DNA from: Arthrobacter sp. OY3WO11 | Lineage (GTDB): Bacteria; Actinomycetota; Actinomycetes; Actinomycetales; Micrococcaceae | DNA: 64,000 nucleotides | Direction: 5' to 3' | Assembly (NCBI RefSeq): GCF_001641125.1 | Contig: NZ_LWLP01000001.1 | Coordinates: 1,901,265 to 1,965,264 of the forward strand | Shown: piece after piece, positions 34,876 to 43,606 of the stretch | Layout of the letters: each line of letters opens with the position of its first letter | Numbering within the stretch: position 1 is the stretch's first letter | The notes under the pieces: model-generated | Told to the model about the DNA's origin: nothing | The model's database searches: none | What the model saw: the letters and a program-made list of their open reading frames with translations, nothing else | Made by a program: the position numbers and the translations under genes

Positions 34876-36248
34876 ACCACGCCACCGTCCCCAGCCTCGA
34901 GTCGCTGGGCCGCGTCCACTTCGTGGGAATCGGGGGCGTCGGCATGTCCGCCGTTGCCAGGATCATGGTTGCCCGCGGCGTTCCGGTCAGCGGCTCCGAC
35001 GCGAAGGACCTGCCGGTGATGGCCGACCTCGCCGCTGCGGGTGCCCGCATCGCCGTCGGATATGCCTCCGCCAACCTGGGCGATGCACAAACGGTAGTGG
35101 CCGGATCCGCCATCCGCCCGGACAACCCCGAGCTTGTTGCCGCCAGGGAAGCAGGGCTGCCCGTGCTGCACCGGTCCGAGGCCCTGGCCGCCACCATGGG
35201 CGGCGACACGGTGGTCACAGTGGCGGGCACCCACGGCAAGTCCACCACCACATCCATGGTCACGGTCCTGCTGCAGGGCGCCGGACTGGACCCTTCATTC
35301 GCCATCGGCGCCAATGTTCCCGCGCTCGGCGTCAACGCAGCGCACGGGAGTTCCGGAATCTTTGTGGCCGAGGCTGACGAATCCGATGGCTCCTTCCTCA
35401 ACTACCGGCCCAGGATCGCCGTGGTCACCAACGTTGAACCGGACCACCTCGACCACTACGGGACTGCCGAGGCCGTTTACGAGTCCTTTGACAGGTTTAC
35501 TGCGTTGCTTCCCGCGGACGGCGTGCTGGTTGCCTGCGCGGACGACGCCGGCGCGCTTGCCCTCGCTGAAAGGACGCGGACGAGGGGCAACACCCGCGTG
35601 GTGCTCTATGGAACCACCGAGGGGGCCGACTTCGTGCTGCACGACGGCGGTCCCGGCGACGTCGCGGTCTCCACGGCCTCCGGGCGCTATCCGCTGGCGC
35701 TGCAGGTGCCCGGGCGCCACAACGCGCTGAACGCCGCGGCCGCGTTCGCCGTCGCGCTTGAACTTGGAGTTGACCCCGCAGCGGCCGCAGCCGCCTTGGC
35801 GCACTTCTCCGGGGCCTCCCGGCGCTTCGAGCTCAAAGGCGAGGCCCGCGGAGTCCGCGTGTTTGATGACTACGCCCACCACCCCACCGAAGTCCGGGCC
35901 GCCCTCGCCGCTGCCCGCTCGGTCGCCGGCGCGCACAAGGTGCACGTCCTCTTCCAACCCCACCTTTTTTCCCGCACCCGCGAGTTCGCGCAGGAGTTCG
36001 CCGAGGCGCTCAACCTCGCCGACACAGCCCTGGTGCTGGATATCTATCCCGCGCGTGAAGATCCCATTCCGGGGGTGACCAGCCAGCTCATAGCCGACCA
36101 CCTGGGCCATGGAGGACGCCTGGTGGCCGCCGGCGACGCCGTCTCCGCACTGACGGCCGCCGCCACGTCAGGTGACATTGTGCTGACGGCCGGCGCCGGC
36201 GATGTCACGGCGTACGGGCCGCAGATCGTCGAGGCCCTGCGTGGCTAG
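34872..36248 (+). CDS. murC: UDP-MurNAc-L-alanine ligase
   Basis: This protein has 458 aa and catalyses the first amino-acid addition to UDP-MurNAc. [18 protein letters not shown] opens the nucleotide fold, [14 protein letters not shown] is the ATP loop, [14 protein letters not shown] and [14 protein letters not shown] form the central block, and [19 protein letters not shown] with FQPHLFSRT the C-terminal domain. Coupled on both sides: 4-bp overlap with murG and 8-bp overlap with ftsQ. Confidence 0.97.
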   Translation: MNHATVPSLESLGRVHFVGIGGVGMSAVARIMVARGVPVSGSDAKDLPVMADLAAAGARIAVGYASANLGDAQTVVAGSAIRPDNPELVAAREAGLPVLHRSEALAATMGGDTVVTVAGTHGKSTTTSMVTVLLQGAGLDPSFAIGANVPALGVNAAHGSSGIFVAEADESDGSFLNYRPRIAVVTNVEPDHLDHYGTAEAVYESFDRFTALLPADGVLVACADDAGALALAERTRTRGNTRVVLYGTTEGADFVLHDGGPGDVAVSTASGRYPLALQVPGRHNALNAAAAFAVALELGVDPAAAAAALAHFSGASRRFELKGEARGVRVFDDYAHHPTEVRAALAAARSVAGAHKVHVLFQPHLFSRTREFAQEFAEALNLADTALVLDIYPAREDPIPGVTSQLIADHLGHGGRLVAAGDAVSALTAAATSGDIVLTAGAGDVTAYGPQIVEALRG

Positions 36249-37212
36249 CACCCGCCGCCCCACGTACAATTCCACCGGCCGCCCGGGCCGCTCCGGCGGC
36301 ACCGGTGGAAATCCGGGCAACGGTGGAAAGAACGGACCCGCTGCAGACGACGTCATCTCGGCCTCCCGGAGCGTTCCGGAGCCGGATCTCGAGGGGGGCG
36401 GCACGTCAAAGGAGCCGGCAAAACCGAAACGGGCCGGCATTCCCGGCCTGGGCAGGGGCAGGAAGGCGGAACCGCCCGCGGCAGCCGCGGAGAATGTTCT
36501 GGCCTTTCCGGAGCCGAAAGGGAAGCGCCGCAAGCGGACTGTCCTCGCCGTAGCCGGAACGCTCATTGCCCTCGTGGCCGGCCTCCTGGCAGCGGCCATC
36601 TTCTCTCCCGTACTGGCCGTTGACACCATCTCCGTTTCCGGGACGCGCCTGCTGACGCCTGCCCAGGTGCAAACCGCGCTTGAGCCCCTGCGGGGAAAGC
36701 CCCTGCCGCAAATCAGCGACGACGAGGTGGCGAGGCTGCTGGAGCCCCTGGTCCAGGTCAAATCGGTCTCCGCGGAAGCCCGGCCGCCATCAGGGCTGGC
36801 CGTGGCAGTCCGGGAACGGGTGCCGGTGGCACTGGTCAAGCAGGGGGAGCAGTACCAGCTCGTGGACGTCGAAGGTGTCCAGCTGGCCGCCACCGCCGAT
36901 CCGGCGTCCGTCTCCCTGCCCGTCATCGACGGCGGGGCGGGAGCCATCGGACAGGATCTCTTCCGCGCGACGGCTGCCGTCCTCGGCGCCCTTCCTGCGG
37001 ACGTCCTCGCCAGGCTTTCCAACGCCTCCGCCCAGTCGGTGGACGCGGTGGAACTTAAGCTCGTGGATGGCCAGACCATCATCTGGGGCAACGCGGGGGA
37101 GAAGGAGCTCAAAGCCAAAGTACTGGCGGCACTCCTCAAGGTTCCCGCCGATCCTAAGAACCCCGTCAAGGTTTACGACGTCAGCGTGCCCCGGCATCCG
37201 GTGACGCGCTGA
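36241..37212 (+). CDS. ftsQ: Cell division protein FtsQ
   Basis: This 323-aa bitopic protein of the FtsQLB complex starts at a GTG inside the end of murC. A long basic Gly/Pro-rich cytosolic region (about 1-95) precedes one membrane helix (TVLAVAGTLIALVAGLLAAA). A POTRA domain follows (VLAVDTISVSGTRLLTPAQV, then LEPLVQVKSVSAEARPPSGL), with the FtsQ C-terminal beta domain and LVDGQTIIWGNAGEKELKAK. The N-terminal extension is typical of actinobacteria. Confidence 0.93.
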   Translation: MASTRRPTYNSTGRPGRSGGTGGNPGNGGKNGPAADDVISASRSVPEPDLEGGGTSKEPAKPKRAGIPGLGRGRKAEPPAAAAENVLAFPEPKGKRRKRTVLAVAGTLIALVAGLLAAAIFSPVLAVDTISVSGTRLLTPAQVQTALEPLRGKPLPQISDDEVARLLEPLVQVKSVSAEARPPSGLAVAVRERVPVALVKQGEQYQLVDVEGVQLAATADPASVSLPVIDGGAGAIGQDLFRATAAVLGALPADVLARLSNASAQSVDAVELKLVDGQTIIWGNAGEKELKAKVLAALLKVPADPKNPVKVYDVSVPRHPVTR

Positions 37213-37302
37213 CCGCTTTATTTCCGGTATTAATCCGACACGCGGAGCCGGTTATTGAATGTGGCAGGCAGAGGAAATACCGTCGTCACAGACAAGAGTT
37301 AC

Positions 37303-37352
37303 TTGACATAACTATAACCTTCAACTCGAAGGTTAAGGTTGCAAGGTTCAAG
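37303..37352 (+). promoter_or_regulatory. ftsZ upstream region with GTTAAGGTT repeats, candidate FtsR site
   Basis: TTGACA (37303-37308) and a TATAAC (37313-37318) are present but not at normal promoter spacing to each other. The inverted pair AACCTT (37316-37321) and AAGGTT (37329-37334) is followed by GTTAAG-GTTGCAAG-GTTCAAG (37332-37352). The 9-mer GTTAAGGTT matches those at 695 and 47867. FtsR is known to act on ftsZ in Corynebacterium, so this is a good candidate site. Confidence 0.55.
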
Positions 37353-37398
37353 CTCTACATCAGTTTTCGCAATAAGACACGAACAAGGGACACGTAAC

Positions 37399-38637
37399 GT
37401 GGCAGCTCCGCAGAACTACTTGGCCGTCATCAAAGTCGTCGGCATCGGCGGCGGTGGCGTAAACGCAGTCAACCGCATGATCGAGGTCGGCCTCCGCGGT
37501 GTTGAATTCATCGCCATCAACACCGACGCCCAGGCGCTGCTGATGAGTGACGCCGACGTCAAGCTTGACGTCGGACGCGAGCTGACCCGCGGGCTCGGTG
37601 CAGGCGCCAACCCGGAGGTGGGCAAGCAGGCAGCCGAGGACCACGCTGACGAGATCGAGGAAGTGCTTCGCGGCGCTGACATGGTCTTCGTCACGGCCGG
37701 CGAAGGCGGTGGTACCGGCACCGGCGGCGCTCCTGTCGTCGCCCGCATTGCCCGTTCACTCGGTGCGCTGACCATTGGTGTGGTCACCCGTCCCTTCACT
37801 TTCGAGGGCCGCCGCCGTGCCGGTTCCGCAGAGGCCGGCATCGACGCCCTTCGGGACGAGGTGGACACCCTCATCGTGATCCCCAACGACCGGCTCCTGT
37901 CCATCAGCGACCGCAACGTGTCGGTCCTGGACGCCTTCCGCTCAGCAGACCAGGTGCTCCTCTCGGGTGTTCAGGGCATCACGGACCTCATCACCACCCC
38001 GGGCCTGATCAACCTCGACTTCGCAGACGTGAAGTCCGTCATGCAGGGTGCCGGCTCCGCCCTCATGGGCATCGGCTCTGCCCGGGGCGAAGACCGCGCC
38101 GTCAAGGCCGCCGAGCTGGCCATCGCGTCGCCGCTGCTGGAAGCGTCCATCGACGGCGCCCACGGCGTCCTGCTGTCCATCCAGGGCGGTTCGGACCTCG
38201 GCCTGTTCGAGATCAACGAAGCCGCACGCCTGGTCCAGGAAGTCGCCCACCCTGAGGCGAACATCATCTTCGGTGCTGTGATCGACGACGCCCTCGGCGA
38301 CGAGGCCCGCGTCACAGTTATTGCTGCAGGCTTCGACGACGTCAAGGCCACCTCGCCGTCCATGGACCAGTCGCAGCCCCAGGTCGCTCCCCAGCGGCCC
38401 GCCGCGCCGGCAGCGGCCCCCGCTCCGTCGCAGGCACCCTCCGCCGGAAACCACCAGGTGCACGTCCAGCCTGTCCACGCAGGCGTAGGCGCAGCAGGTC
38501 TCAGCAACTGGGGGCAGCAGCGCCCGTCGGCCGTCCCTGCGGACTCCGGCTTCGACGTGGATCTGCCCTCCGTCGTGGAACCGGACCTTACCGGCAGCCG
38601 CTCGGATGACCTGGATGTCCCCGACTTCCTGAAGTAG
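37399..38637 (+). CDS. ftsZ: Cell division GTPase FtsZ
   Basis: This 412-aa tubulin homologue forms the Z ring. GTP contacts are [17 protein letters not shown] and the tubulin signature [15 protein letters not shown]; the synergy loop [20 protein letters not shown] completes the neighbour's active site. A Pro/Ala/Gln-rich linker (about 320-400) leads to the C-terminal peptide [10 protein letters not shown] that binds partners such as SepF. The GTG at 37399 is supported by AAGGGA eight bases upstream; the frame continues upstream but lacks conservation-like sequence. The ftsQ-ftsZ gap of 186 bp holds its own control region. Confidence 0.98.
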   Translation: MAAPQNYLAVIKVVGIGGGGVNAVNRMIEVGLRGVEFIAINTDAQALLMSDADVKLDVGRELTRGLGAGANPEVGKQAAEDHADEIEEVLRGADMVFVTAGEGGGTGTGGAPVVARIARSLGALTIGVVTRPFTFEGRRRAGSAEAGIDALRDEVDTLIVIPNDRLLSISDRNVSVLDAFRSADQVLLSGVQGITDLITTPGLINLDFADVKSVMQGAGSALMGIGSARGEDRAVKAAELAIASPLLEASIDGAHGVLLSIQGGSDLGLFEINEAARLVQEVAHPEANIIFGAVIDDALGDEARVTVIAAGFDDVKATSPSMDQSQPQVAPQRPAAPAAAPAPSQAPSAGNHQVHVQPVHAGVGAAGLSNWGQQRPSAVPADSGFDVDLPSVVEPDLTGSRSDDLDVPDFLK

Positions 38638-38645
38638 GCCGCAGC

Positions 38646-39335
38646 TTGTTCCATTGGCGGGCCGAGATCCTTCCCGGGGTCTCGGCCGCTTTTACGGACA
38701 GCGGAGCGGGCAACCTCGCACTGCACGTGGGCGATGACCCAGGTGCCGTGCAGCGGCGGCGCGAAGAGCTTGAGACCGCTGTGGGAATCGAACCCCGCGG
38801 CCTGCGGTTCATGAACCAGGTGCACGGCACCACGGTGGCCGTGATGGACCGGGGGAGCAGCACGCCGGAAGCAGATGCGATGGTCTCGCGTTCCCAGCCG
38901 CTGGCTGTCATGGTGGCTGATTGCATTCCGCTTCTGCTGGCAGGCACGTCCGCGGACGGTCCTGTCCTGGCCGCCGTCCACGCCGGGCGGCCAGGGGTGG
39001 CCAACGGGGTTATCCCCGCCGCCGTGGACGCCATGGAATCCCTCGGAGCTTCGGGCATACGCGCCTGGCTCGGTCCGTCCATCTGTGGCTCGTGCTACGA
39101 GGTGCCCGCTGCGCTGCGGGACGAGGTGGCCGCGGCGGTGCCCGCAACTTGGTCCACTACGTCCTGGGGAACCCCGGCGCTGGACCTTCCGGCCGGCGCC
39201 CGCAGCCAGCTGGAAGACGCCGGGGTCGGCGTTGAATACGCCGGTCCCTGCACCCTGGAAACAGGCTCCCTCTACTCCTACCGCCGCGACACCGGCACGG
39301 CCCGTTTCGCCGGCCTGGTCTGGTGCCATGACTGA
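38646..39335 (+). CDS. pgeF: PgeF/YlmD-family purine nucleoside phosphorylase (laccase domain)
   Basis: This 229-aa protein belongs to the multicopper-oxidase-domain-like YfiH/YlmD family, whose members act on purine nucleosides and, in some hosts, correct peptidoglycan precursor errors. Motifs are RFMNQVHGTTV, VADCIPLLLAG, VHAGRPGVANGV and GPSICGSCYEVP. The usual HAGW is HAGR here. The start is a TTG 8 nt after ftsZ with no clear ribosome-binding site, so translation probably depends on ftsZ. It overlaps yggS by 8 bp. Confidence 0.88.
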   Translation: MFHWRAEILPGVSAAFTDSGAGNLALHVGDDPGAVQRRREELETAVGIEPRGLRFMNQVHGTTVAVMDRGSSTPEADAMVSRSQPLAVMVADCIPLLLAGTSADGPVLAAVHAGRPGVANGVIPAAVDAMESLGASGIRAWLGPSICGSCYEVPAALRDEVAAAVPATWSTTSWGTPALDLPAGARSQLEDAGVGVEYAGPCTLETGSLYSYRRDTGTARFAGLVWCHD

Positions 39336-40080
39336 CCCCGCGTTGAACGACGCCGGTGCAGGGGATCCGCGCACCGCCGAGCTGGCCGGGCGGCTCGAAG
39401 CAGTCCGGCGCCGGATTGGCGTGGCCGCGGCAGCGGCCGGCAGGGCCGGCAGGCTGCCGACCCTGATTGTGGTCACCAAGTTCCATCCCGCGGAGGACAT
39501 CCGGCGGCTCGCCGCCCTGGGAGTCACCGACGTGGGGGAAAACAGGGACCAGGAGGCCGCGGGGAAAGCGGAAATCCTGGCCGACTGCGGGCTTACCTGG
39601 CACTTCGTGGGCCAGCTGCAGACGAAGAAGGCAAAATCGGTGGTCCGCTACGCTTCGGCTGTGCATTCGGTAGACCGGCCCCAACTCGTGGATGCCCTGG
39701 CGAAGGCAATGCAGAACGAGCGCGCCGCCACGGCAGGGCGCGCGCCTCTGGACTGTTTCATCCAGGTCAGCCTCGAGGACGACGCCGGTGCGCACCGCGG
39801 AGGTGCCGCGCCCGGGGACGTGCTGCTCCTGGCGGACCGGATAGCAGCAGCCGATGGCCTGCGGCTGGCAGGCGTGATGGCAGTGGCCCCGTTGGGCGCA
39901 CCGCCGGAGCCCGCCTTCGAAAAGCTGGCCGGAGTCTCGGCGCGGCTGGTGGCGCACCACCCAGGAGCTTCCGCCATCTCCGCCGGCATGAGCCAGGACC
40001 TCGAAGCCGCCATCGCGTTCGGGGCGACACACCTGCGAATCGGTTCCGATATTCTCGGATCGCGTCCCGCGGTGGGGTAG
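39328..40080 (+). CDS. YggS family pyridoxal phosphate homeostasis protein
   Basis: This 250-aa alanine-racemase-fold protein binds pyridoxal phosphate through the Lys in LIVVTKFHP (about residue 51). Other marks are VTDVGENRDQEAAGKAE, WHFVGQLQTKKAK and AISAGMSQDLEAAIAFGATH, ending IGSDILGSRP. The family buffers PLP and has no known catalytic reaction. The ATG overlaps the pgeF end by 8 bp. The fixed order ftsZ-pgeF-yggS-sepF is common in Gram-positives. Confidence 0.94.
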   Translation: MTDPALNDAGAGDPRTAELAGRLEAVRRRIGVAAAAAGRAGRLPTLIVVTKFHPAEDIRRLAALGVTDVGENRDQEAAGKAEILADCGLTWHFVGQLQTKKAKSVVRYASAVHSVDRPQLVDALAKAMQNERAATAGRAPLDCFIQVSLEDDAGAHRGGAAPGDVLLLADRIAAADGLRLAGVMAVAPLGAPPEPAFEKLAGVSARLVAHHPGASAISAGMSQDLEAAIAFGATHLRIGSDILGSRPAVG

Positions 40081-40170
40081 CGTCGGAGCTATTGCAAGTG
40101 ATGGGCGGGGGACTTCAATGCTGTCAAGTCATTGGGCGGCCCGCTTACGGGACACGATTAGGAGTCGACC

Positions 40171-40701
40171 ATGGCCGGCGCTCTGCGCAAGACAATGATC
40201 TATCTTGGGCTCGCCGACGGCGATGAGCATTACGAGTCCGAGCAACAGACAACACGTAAGGATGAGGACGAAACTATGGAAGCTGACCGCGAGGAGCGCC
40301 GTGCACCTGCACCCGTCCGTGAGGTCAGCCGCGAAACGTCCTACACCCCCGAAGAGGAATACCGCGCCCCAGTGACCCCCATCAAACGTGCGGCCTCGAG
40401 CCGCGAAGAGACCAGCGGGCTTCGCCAGATCACCACCATCCACCCGCGCTCCTACAACGATGCCAAGCTCATCGGTGAGAGCTTCCGGGACGGCATTCCG
40501 GTGATCATGAACGTGACGGACATGGGCGAGGCTGACGCCAAGCGCCTGGTGGACTTCTCCGCCGGACTCGTCTTCGGACTCCGCGGAAGCATCGAGCGGG
40601 TGACGAACAAGGTTTTCCTGCTGTCGCCGTCATACGTTGAAGTCATAGGTGACGACAAGAAAGTCAGCGAAACGCAGGCAAGCTTCTTCAACCAAAGCTG
40701 A
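40171..40701 (+). CDS. sepF: Cell division protein SepF
   Basis: This 176-aa protein anchors FtsZ to the membrane in bacteria lacking FtsA. The N-terminal amphipathic helix [16 protein letters not shown] is followed by an acidic linker and the SepF domain ([20 protein letters not shown], then [18 protein letters not shown] and [13 protein letters not shown]). TTAGGAG lies 6 nt before the ATG. No ftsA occurs in the cluster, which fits this role. Confidence 0.97.
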   Translation: MAGALRKTMIYLGLADGDEHYESEQQTTRKDEDETMEADREERRAPAPVREVSRETSYTPEEEYRAPVTPIKRAASSREETSGLRQITTIHPRSYNDAKLIGESFRDGIPVIMNVTDMGEADAKRLVDFSAGLVFGLRGSIERVTNKVFLLSPSYVEVIGDDKKVSETQASFFNQS

Positions 40702-40719
40702 GCTTCGGGCAGTATGCGG

Positions 40720-40747
40720 ATGCCAGGCAGGGACACCTGTCTGGCAT
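40720..40747 (+). terminator. Hairpin after sepF
   Basis: ATGCCAGGCAGG (40720-40731) pairs with CCTGTCTGGCAT (40736-40747) with one G-U and a GACA loop. It lies 19 nt after the sepF stop. Confidence 0.7.
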
Positions 40748-40821
40748 CTGTGTTGAAATAGACGGGACACATCGGCAGGAAGCCGCGGTACACAGATGAA
40801 CATGGAGATATGAGTTAAGTC

Positions 40822-41109
40822 ATGGGAATTGCTTTCGGACTTGTCTATCTCGCGCTGCTCCTGTTCTTCGTTGCCCTGATCATCCGCCTGGTCTTCGACT
40901 GGGTGCAGATGTTCGCCCGGGAATGGCGTCCCAGGGGCGTCGCCCTGGTGGCTGCCCACGCGGTGTACTCCATCACCGATCCGCCACTGAAGGTACTGCG
41001 CCGGGTGATCCCGCCCCTGCGACTTGGCGGCATCTCCCTGGACCTGGGCTTCCTGGTGCTGTTCATCGCCGTCAGCATTGCGATGGGAATCACAAGGGGC
41101 CTGGCCTGA
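40822..41109 (+). CDS. YggT family membrane protein
   Basis: This 95-aa protein has two membrane helices (FGLVYLALLLFFVALIIRLV and LDLGFLVLFIAVSIAMGITR). Between them is the YggT signature: REWRPRGVALVAAHAVYSIT, DPPLKVLRRVIPPLRLGGIS. Members sit next to sepF and divIVA in actinobacteria and are linked to division or osmotic tolerance; the molecular role is unclear. Confidence 0.93.
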   Translation: MGIAFGLVYLALLLFFVALIIRLVFDWVQMFAREWRPRGVALVAAHAVYSITDPPLKVLRRVIPPLRLGGISLDLGFLVLFIAVSIAMGITRGLA

Positions 41110-41185
41110 TTTACCCCCTTTAGACCTCGCAGCACAGGGTGGACCCGTCCGGGAACAGCTACTGTGAAGCGAAGAAAACTCACGT

Positions 41186-41231
41186 TTGACACCGCAGTGT
41201 TGAATTAGAGTAACCAGACCAAATTTAGGTA
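41186..41231 (+). promoter_or_regulatory. Candidate divIVA promoter region
   Basis: TTGACA (41186-41191) with TAGAGT (41206-41211) has only 14-bp spacing. TTGAAT (41200-41205) with TAGGTA (41226-41231) has 20. Both are imperfect, but the stretch is clearly AT-richer than its surroundings and stands 60-100 bp before divIVA. Confidence 0.35.
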
Positions 41232-41287
41232 CCGTAGTTTTGACGGCCGGAAGGCCTACTGACTAACTAGACCAGTGAGGTGACCAG

Positions 41288-41974
41288 ATGGCTTTGACGC
41301 CAGAAGACGTTGTCAACAAGCGCTTTCAGCCGACCAAGTTCCGCGAAGGGTACGACCAGGACGAAGTTGATGACTTCCTGGACGAGATCGTCGTCGAACT
41401 CCGCCGCCTGAACCAGGAGAACGACGAGCTTCGCAAGAAGCTCGCGGAAGCCGGATCCAGCGTTCCGGCCAGCTCGGCTGCCGCTCCCGTTGTGGAGAAG
41501 GTCCCCGCGCCCGTCAAGGCCGACAAGGACGAGGCCCGCGAAAAGGCGGAAACCGAAGCCAAGGCTGCCGAAGCCAGCAAGAAGAAGGACGTCCAGCCGG
41601 CCGCCGCTGCAGCCCCTGCCGCCTCCACCCCCGCCGCCGTCGCAACGCCTTCCGCCGAGTCCGCAGCCGGCCTCCTGGCCATGGCCCAGCAGATGCACGA
41701 CCGCCACGTGGCCGACGGCCAGGCCCAGAAGGACAAGATCATCGCCGAGGCGCAGATCGAAGCCAGCAGCCTGGTCAACGACGCACAGGAGAAGTCCCGC
41801 AAGATCCTGGGCGCCCTCGAGCAGCAGCGTTCGGTCCTGGAGCGCAAGGTGGAGCAGCTCCGCGGCTTCGAACGCGATTACCGTTCACGCCTGAAGGCCT
41901 ACATCGAAGGCCAGCTGCGCGACCTTGATGCCCGCGGTTCTGTGGCTACGCCGGAAGTCAGCGAAGCCAACTAG
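41288..41974 (+). CDS. divIVA: Polar growth/septum protein DivIVA (Wag31)
   Basis: This 228-aa coiled-coil scaffold binds curved membrane and directs polar growth and division. The N-terminal lipid-binding domain is LTPEDVVNKRFQPTKFREGY, DQDEVDDFLDEIVVELRRL, with the first coiled coil to about 60. An Ala/Pro/Lys-rich linker (about 62-125) follows, then a long second coiled coil from about 130 (AQQMHDRHVADGQAQKDKII). GAGGTGA precedes the ATG. In mycobacteria Wag31 is phosphorylated by PASTA-kinase relatives; the kinase at 14099-16303 is a possible partner. Confidence 0.96.
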   Translation: MALTPEDVVNKRFQPTKFREGYDQDEVDDFLDEIVVELRRLNQENDELRKKLAEAGSSVPASSAAAPVVEKVPAPVKADKDEAREKAETEAKAAEASKKKDVQPAAAAAPAASTPAAVATPSAESAAGLLAMAQQMHDRHVADGQAQKDKIIAEAQIEASSLVNDAQEKSRKILGALEQQRSVLERKVEQLRGFERDYRSRLKAYIEGQLRDLDARGSVATPEVSEAN

Positions 41975-41995
41975 TCCGTCAAAGCACGTATTCTG

Positions 41996-42032
41996 AAAGC
42001 CGGTGGCTGAGGATTCCTCGGCCACCGGCTTT
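41996..42032 (+). terminator. divIVA terminator
   Basis: AAAGCCGGTGGC (41996-42007) pairs with GCCACCGGCTTT (42021-42032), extended inside by GAGG/CCTC around ATT. A TTTT run closes the 3' arm. Confidence 0.9.
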
Positions 42033-42066
42033 TGGCATTGACACCTGTTGTACGAATGAAAGCACC

Positions 42067-42639
42067 ATGACTGACGAACTTGCTGCGGATCCCGCACGCC
42101 CTGTCCCACCCGCACCGCGCCCGCGCCGGGCGGTGCTGCTCTCGGTCTTCGCCGGGTTCGCCCTTTTCGCCTACGTTCTGGACCAGCTCACCAAGCTTTG
42201 GGTCACTTCAAGCATGGTGGAGGGCGAACGGATCCCCGTGTTCCCTCCCCTCCTGCACTGGTACTTCATCCGGAACTCGGGCGCGGCCTTTTCCATCGGC
42301 GAAAACGTGACCTGGGTGTTTTCGATCATCATGGCCGCGGTGTCCGTGGCGATTCTCTTCCAGGTCCGCAAGCTGGGCTCGGTCTGGTGGTCCCTGGCGC
42401 TGGGCCTGCTCCTGGGCGGGGCGCTCGGCAACCTGACCGACCGGCTGTTCCGGGAACCCTCCTTCGGCATGGGCCACGTGGTGGACTTTATCCAGCTCCC
42501 CAATTTCGCCATCTTCAACATCGCGGACTCGGCGGTGGTGTCCGCCGTCTCCATCATCTGCATCCTGACGCTGCGCGGCATCACCCTCGATGGAAGCAGG
42601 CTCACCCCTGAACGCAAGGACAAGTCCGGCGATGCCTGA
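42067..42639 (+). CDS. lspA: Lipoprotein signal peptidase II
   Basis: This 190-aa aspartic protease of the inner membrane cleaves prolipoproteins after lipidation. It has four helices and the two catalytic aspartates in [11 protein letters not shown] and [11 protein letters not shown]; also [18 protein letters not shown]. It would process the putative lipoprotein at 19514-20041. Its stop overlaps the next start by 8 bp, coupling it to the pseudouridine synthase gene. Confidence 0.96.
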   Translation: MTDELAADPARPVPPAPRPRRAVLLSVFAGFALFAYVLDQLTKLWVTSSMVEGERIPVFPPLLHWYFIRNSGAAFSIGENVTWVFSIIMAAVSVAILFQVRKLGSVWWSLALGLLLGGALGNLTDRLFREPSFGMGHVVDFIQLPNFAIFNIADSAVVSAVSIICILTLRGITLDGSRLTPERKDKSGDA

Positions 42640-43570
42640 AGCGACGCCTGAGCAGATTATCGTTGCCGACGAATACGGGGGAACCCGTGCCGACGCCGGG
42701 CTCGCGGCCCTTCTGGGCATTTCGCGGTCCCTTGCCGCGTCCCTCCTTGCAGAGGGCCATGTGGAGAGCAAGGGCAAAGCGCTGGGCAAGTCGGCAAAGC
42801 TGGTGGCGGGCGATGTCCTGAAGGTCAGCATGCCGGAACGGCGTGACCCGCTGGAAGTCGTGGAGGAAGTTGTGGAAGGCCTGAAGATCCTGCTGGATGA
42901 CGAGGATTTCGTCGTCGTCGACAAACCGGTCGGCGTTGCCGCCCACCCCTCACCGGGGTGGGTGGGTCCGACCGTGGTGGGAGGCCTCGCAGGGGCCGGC
43001 TACCGCATTTCCACCTCCGGGTCGCCGGAGCGGGCGGGCATCGTGCACCGGCTCGACGTCGGGACGTCCGGTGTGATGGTGGTGGCGAAGTCTGAGCGTG
43101 CCTACACGGCCCTGAAGAGGGCGTTCAAGGAGCGCACAGTGGACAAGGTCTATCACGCCGTGGTGCAGGGCCTGCCCGATCCGCTGGCGGGAACCATCGA
43201 CGCGCCCATCGGCCGGCACCCGGGGCATGACTGGCGCTTCGCGGTGATCGAGGACGGACGTCCGTCCGTCACCCACTACGAAGTCATTGAAGCTTTCGGC
43301 AAAGCCAGCCTGGTGGAGGTCCACCTTGAAACGGGCCGCACCCACCAGATCCGCGTCCATTTTTCCGCGCTCCGGCACCCCTGTGCCGGAGACCTCACCT
43401 ACGGCGCCGATCCGCGGCTGGCTGCCACCCTGGGCCTGACGCGGCAGTGGCTGCACGCCCGCGAACTGGGGTTCGACCACCCCGTGACAGGGGAGCGCGT
43501 CCGGGTCACCAGCGACTACCCGCAGGACCTGGCCTATGCCCTGGAAGTCCTCGGGTCCGGGCAGGCCTAG
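42632..43570 (+). CDS. rluD: RluA/RluD family 23S rRNA pseudouridine synthase
   Basis: This 312-aa protein has an N-terminal S4 RNA-binding domain (about 10-70, [20 protein letters not shown]) and a RluA catalytic domain with the active aspartate in [38 protein letters not shown] is the second signature. Most likely it modifies helix 69 of 23S rRNA, but RluA paralogs cannot be told apart with certainty by eye. The pair lspA-rluD is common. Confidence 0.9.
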   Translation: MPEATPEQIIVADEYGGTRADAGLAALLGISRSLAASLLAEGHVESKGKALGKSAKLVAGDVLKVSMPERRDPLEVVEEVVEGLKILLDDEDFVVVDKPVGVAAHPSPGWVGPTVVGGLAGAGYRISTSGSPERAGIVHRLDVGTSGVMVVAKSERAYTALKRAFKERTVDKVYHAVVQGLPDPLAGTIDAPIGRHPGHDWRFAVIEDGRPSVTHYEVIEAFGKASLVEVHLETGRTHQIRVHFSALRHPCAGDLTYGADPRLAATLGLTRQWLHARELGFDHPVTGERVRVTSDYPQDLAYALEVLGSGQA

Positions 43571-43594
43571 CGCTTTCGCCACCTGTCCGGCGCA

Positions 43595-43600
43595 TAGAAT
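43595..43600 (+). promoter_or_regulatory. -10 element TAGAAT of dnaE, probable leaderless start
   Basis: TAGAAT ends exactly 6 nt before the GTG at 43607 and no ribosome-binding site is visible. Confidence 0.55.
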
Positions 43601-43606
43601 AGTGCG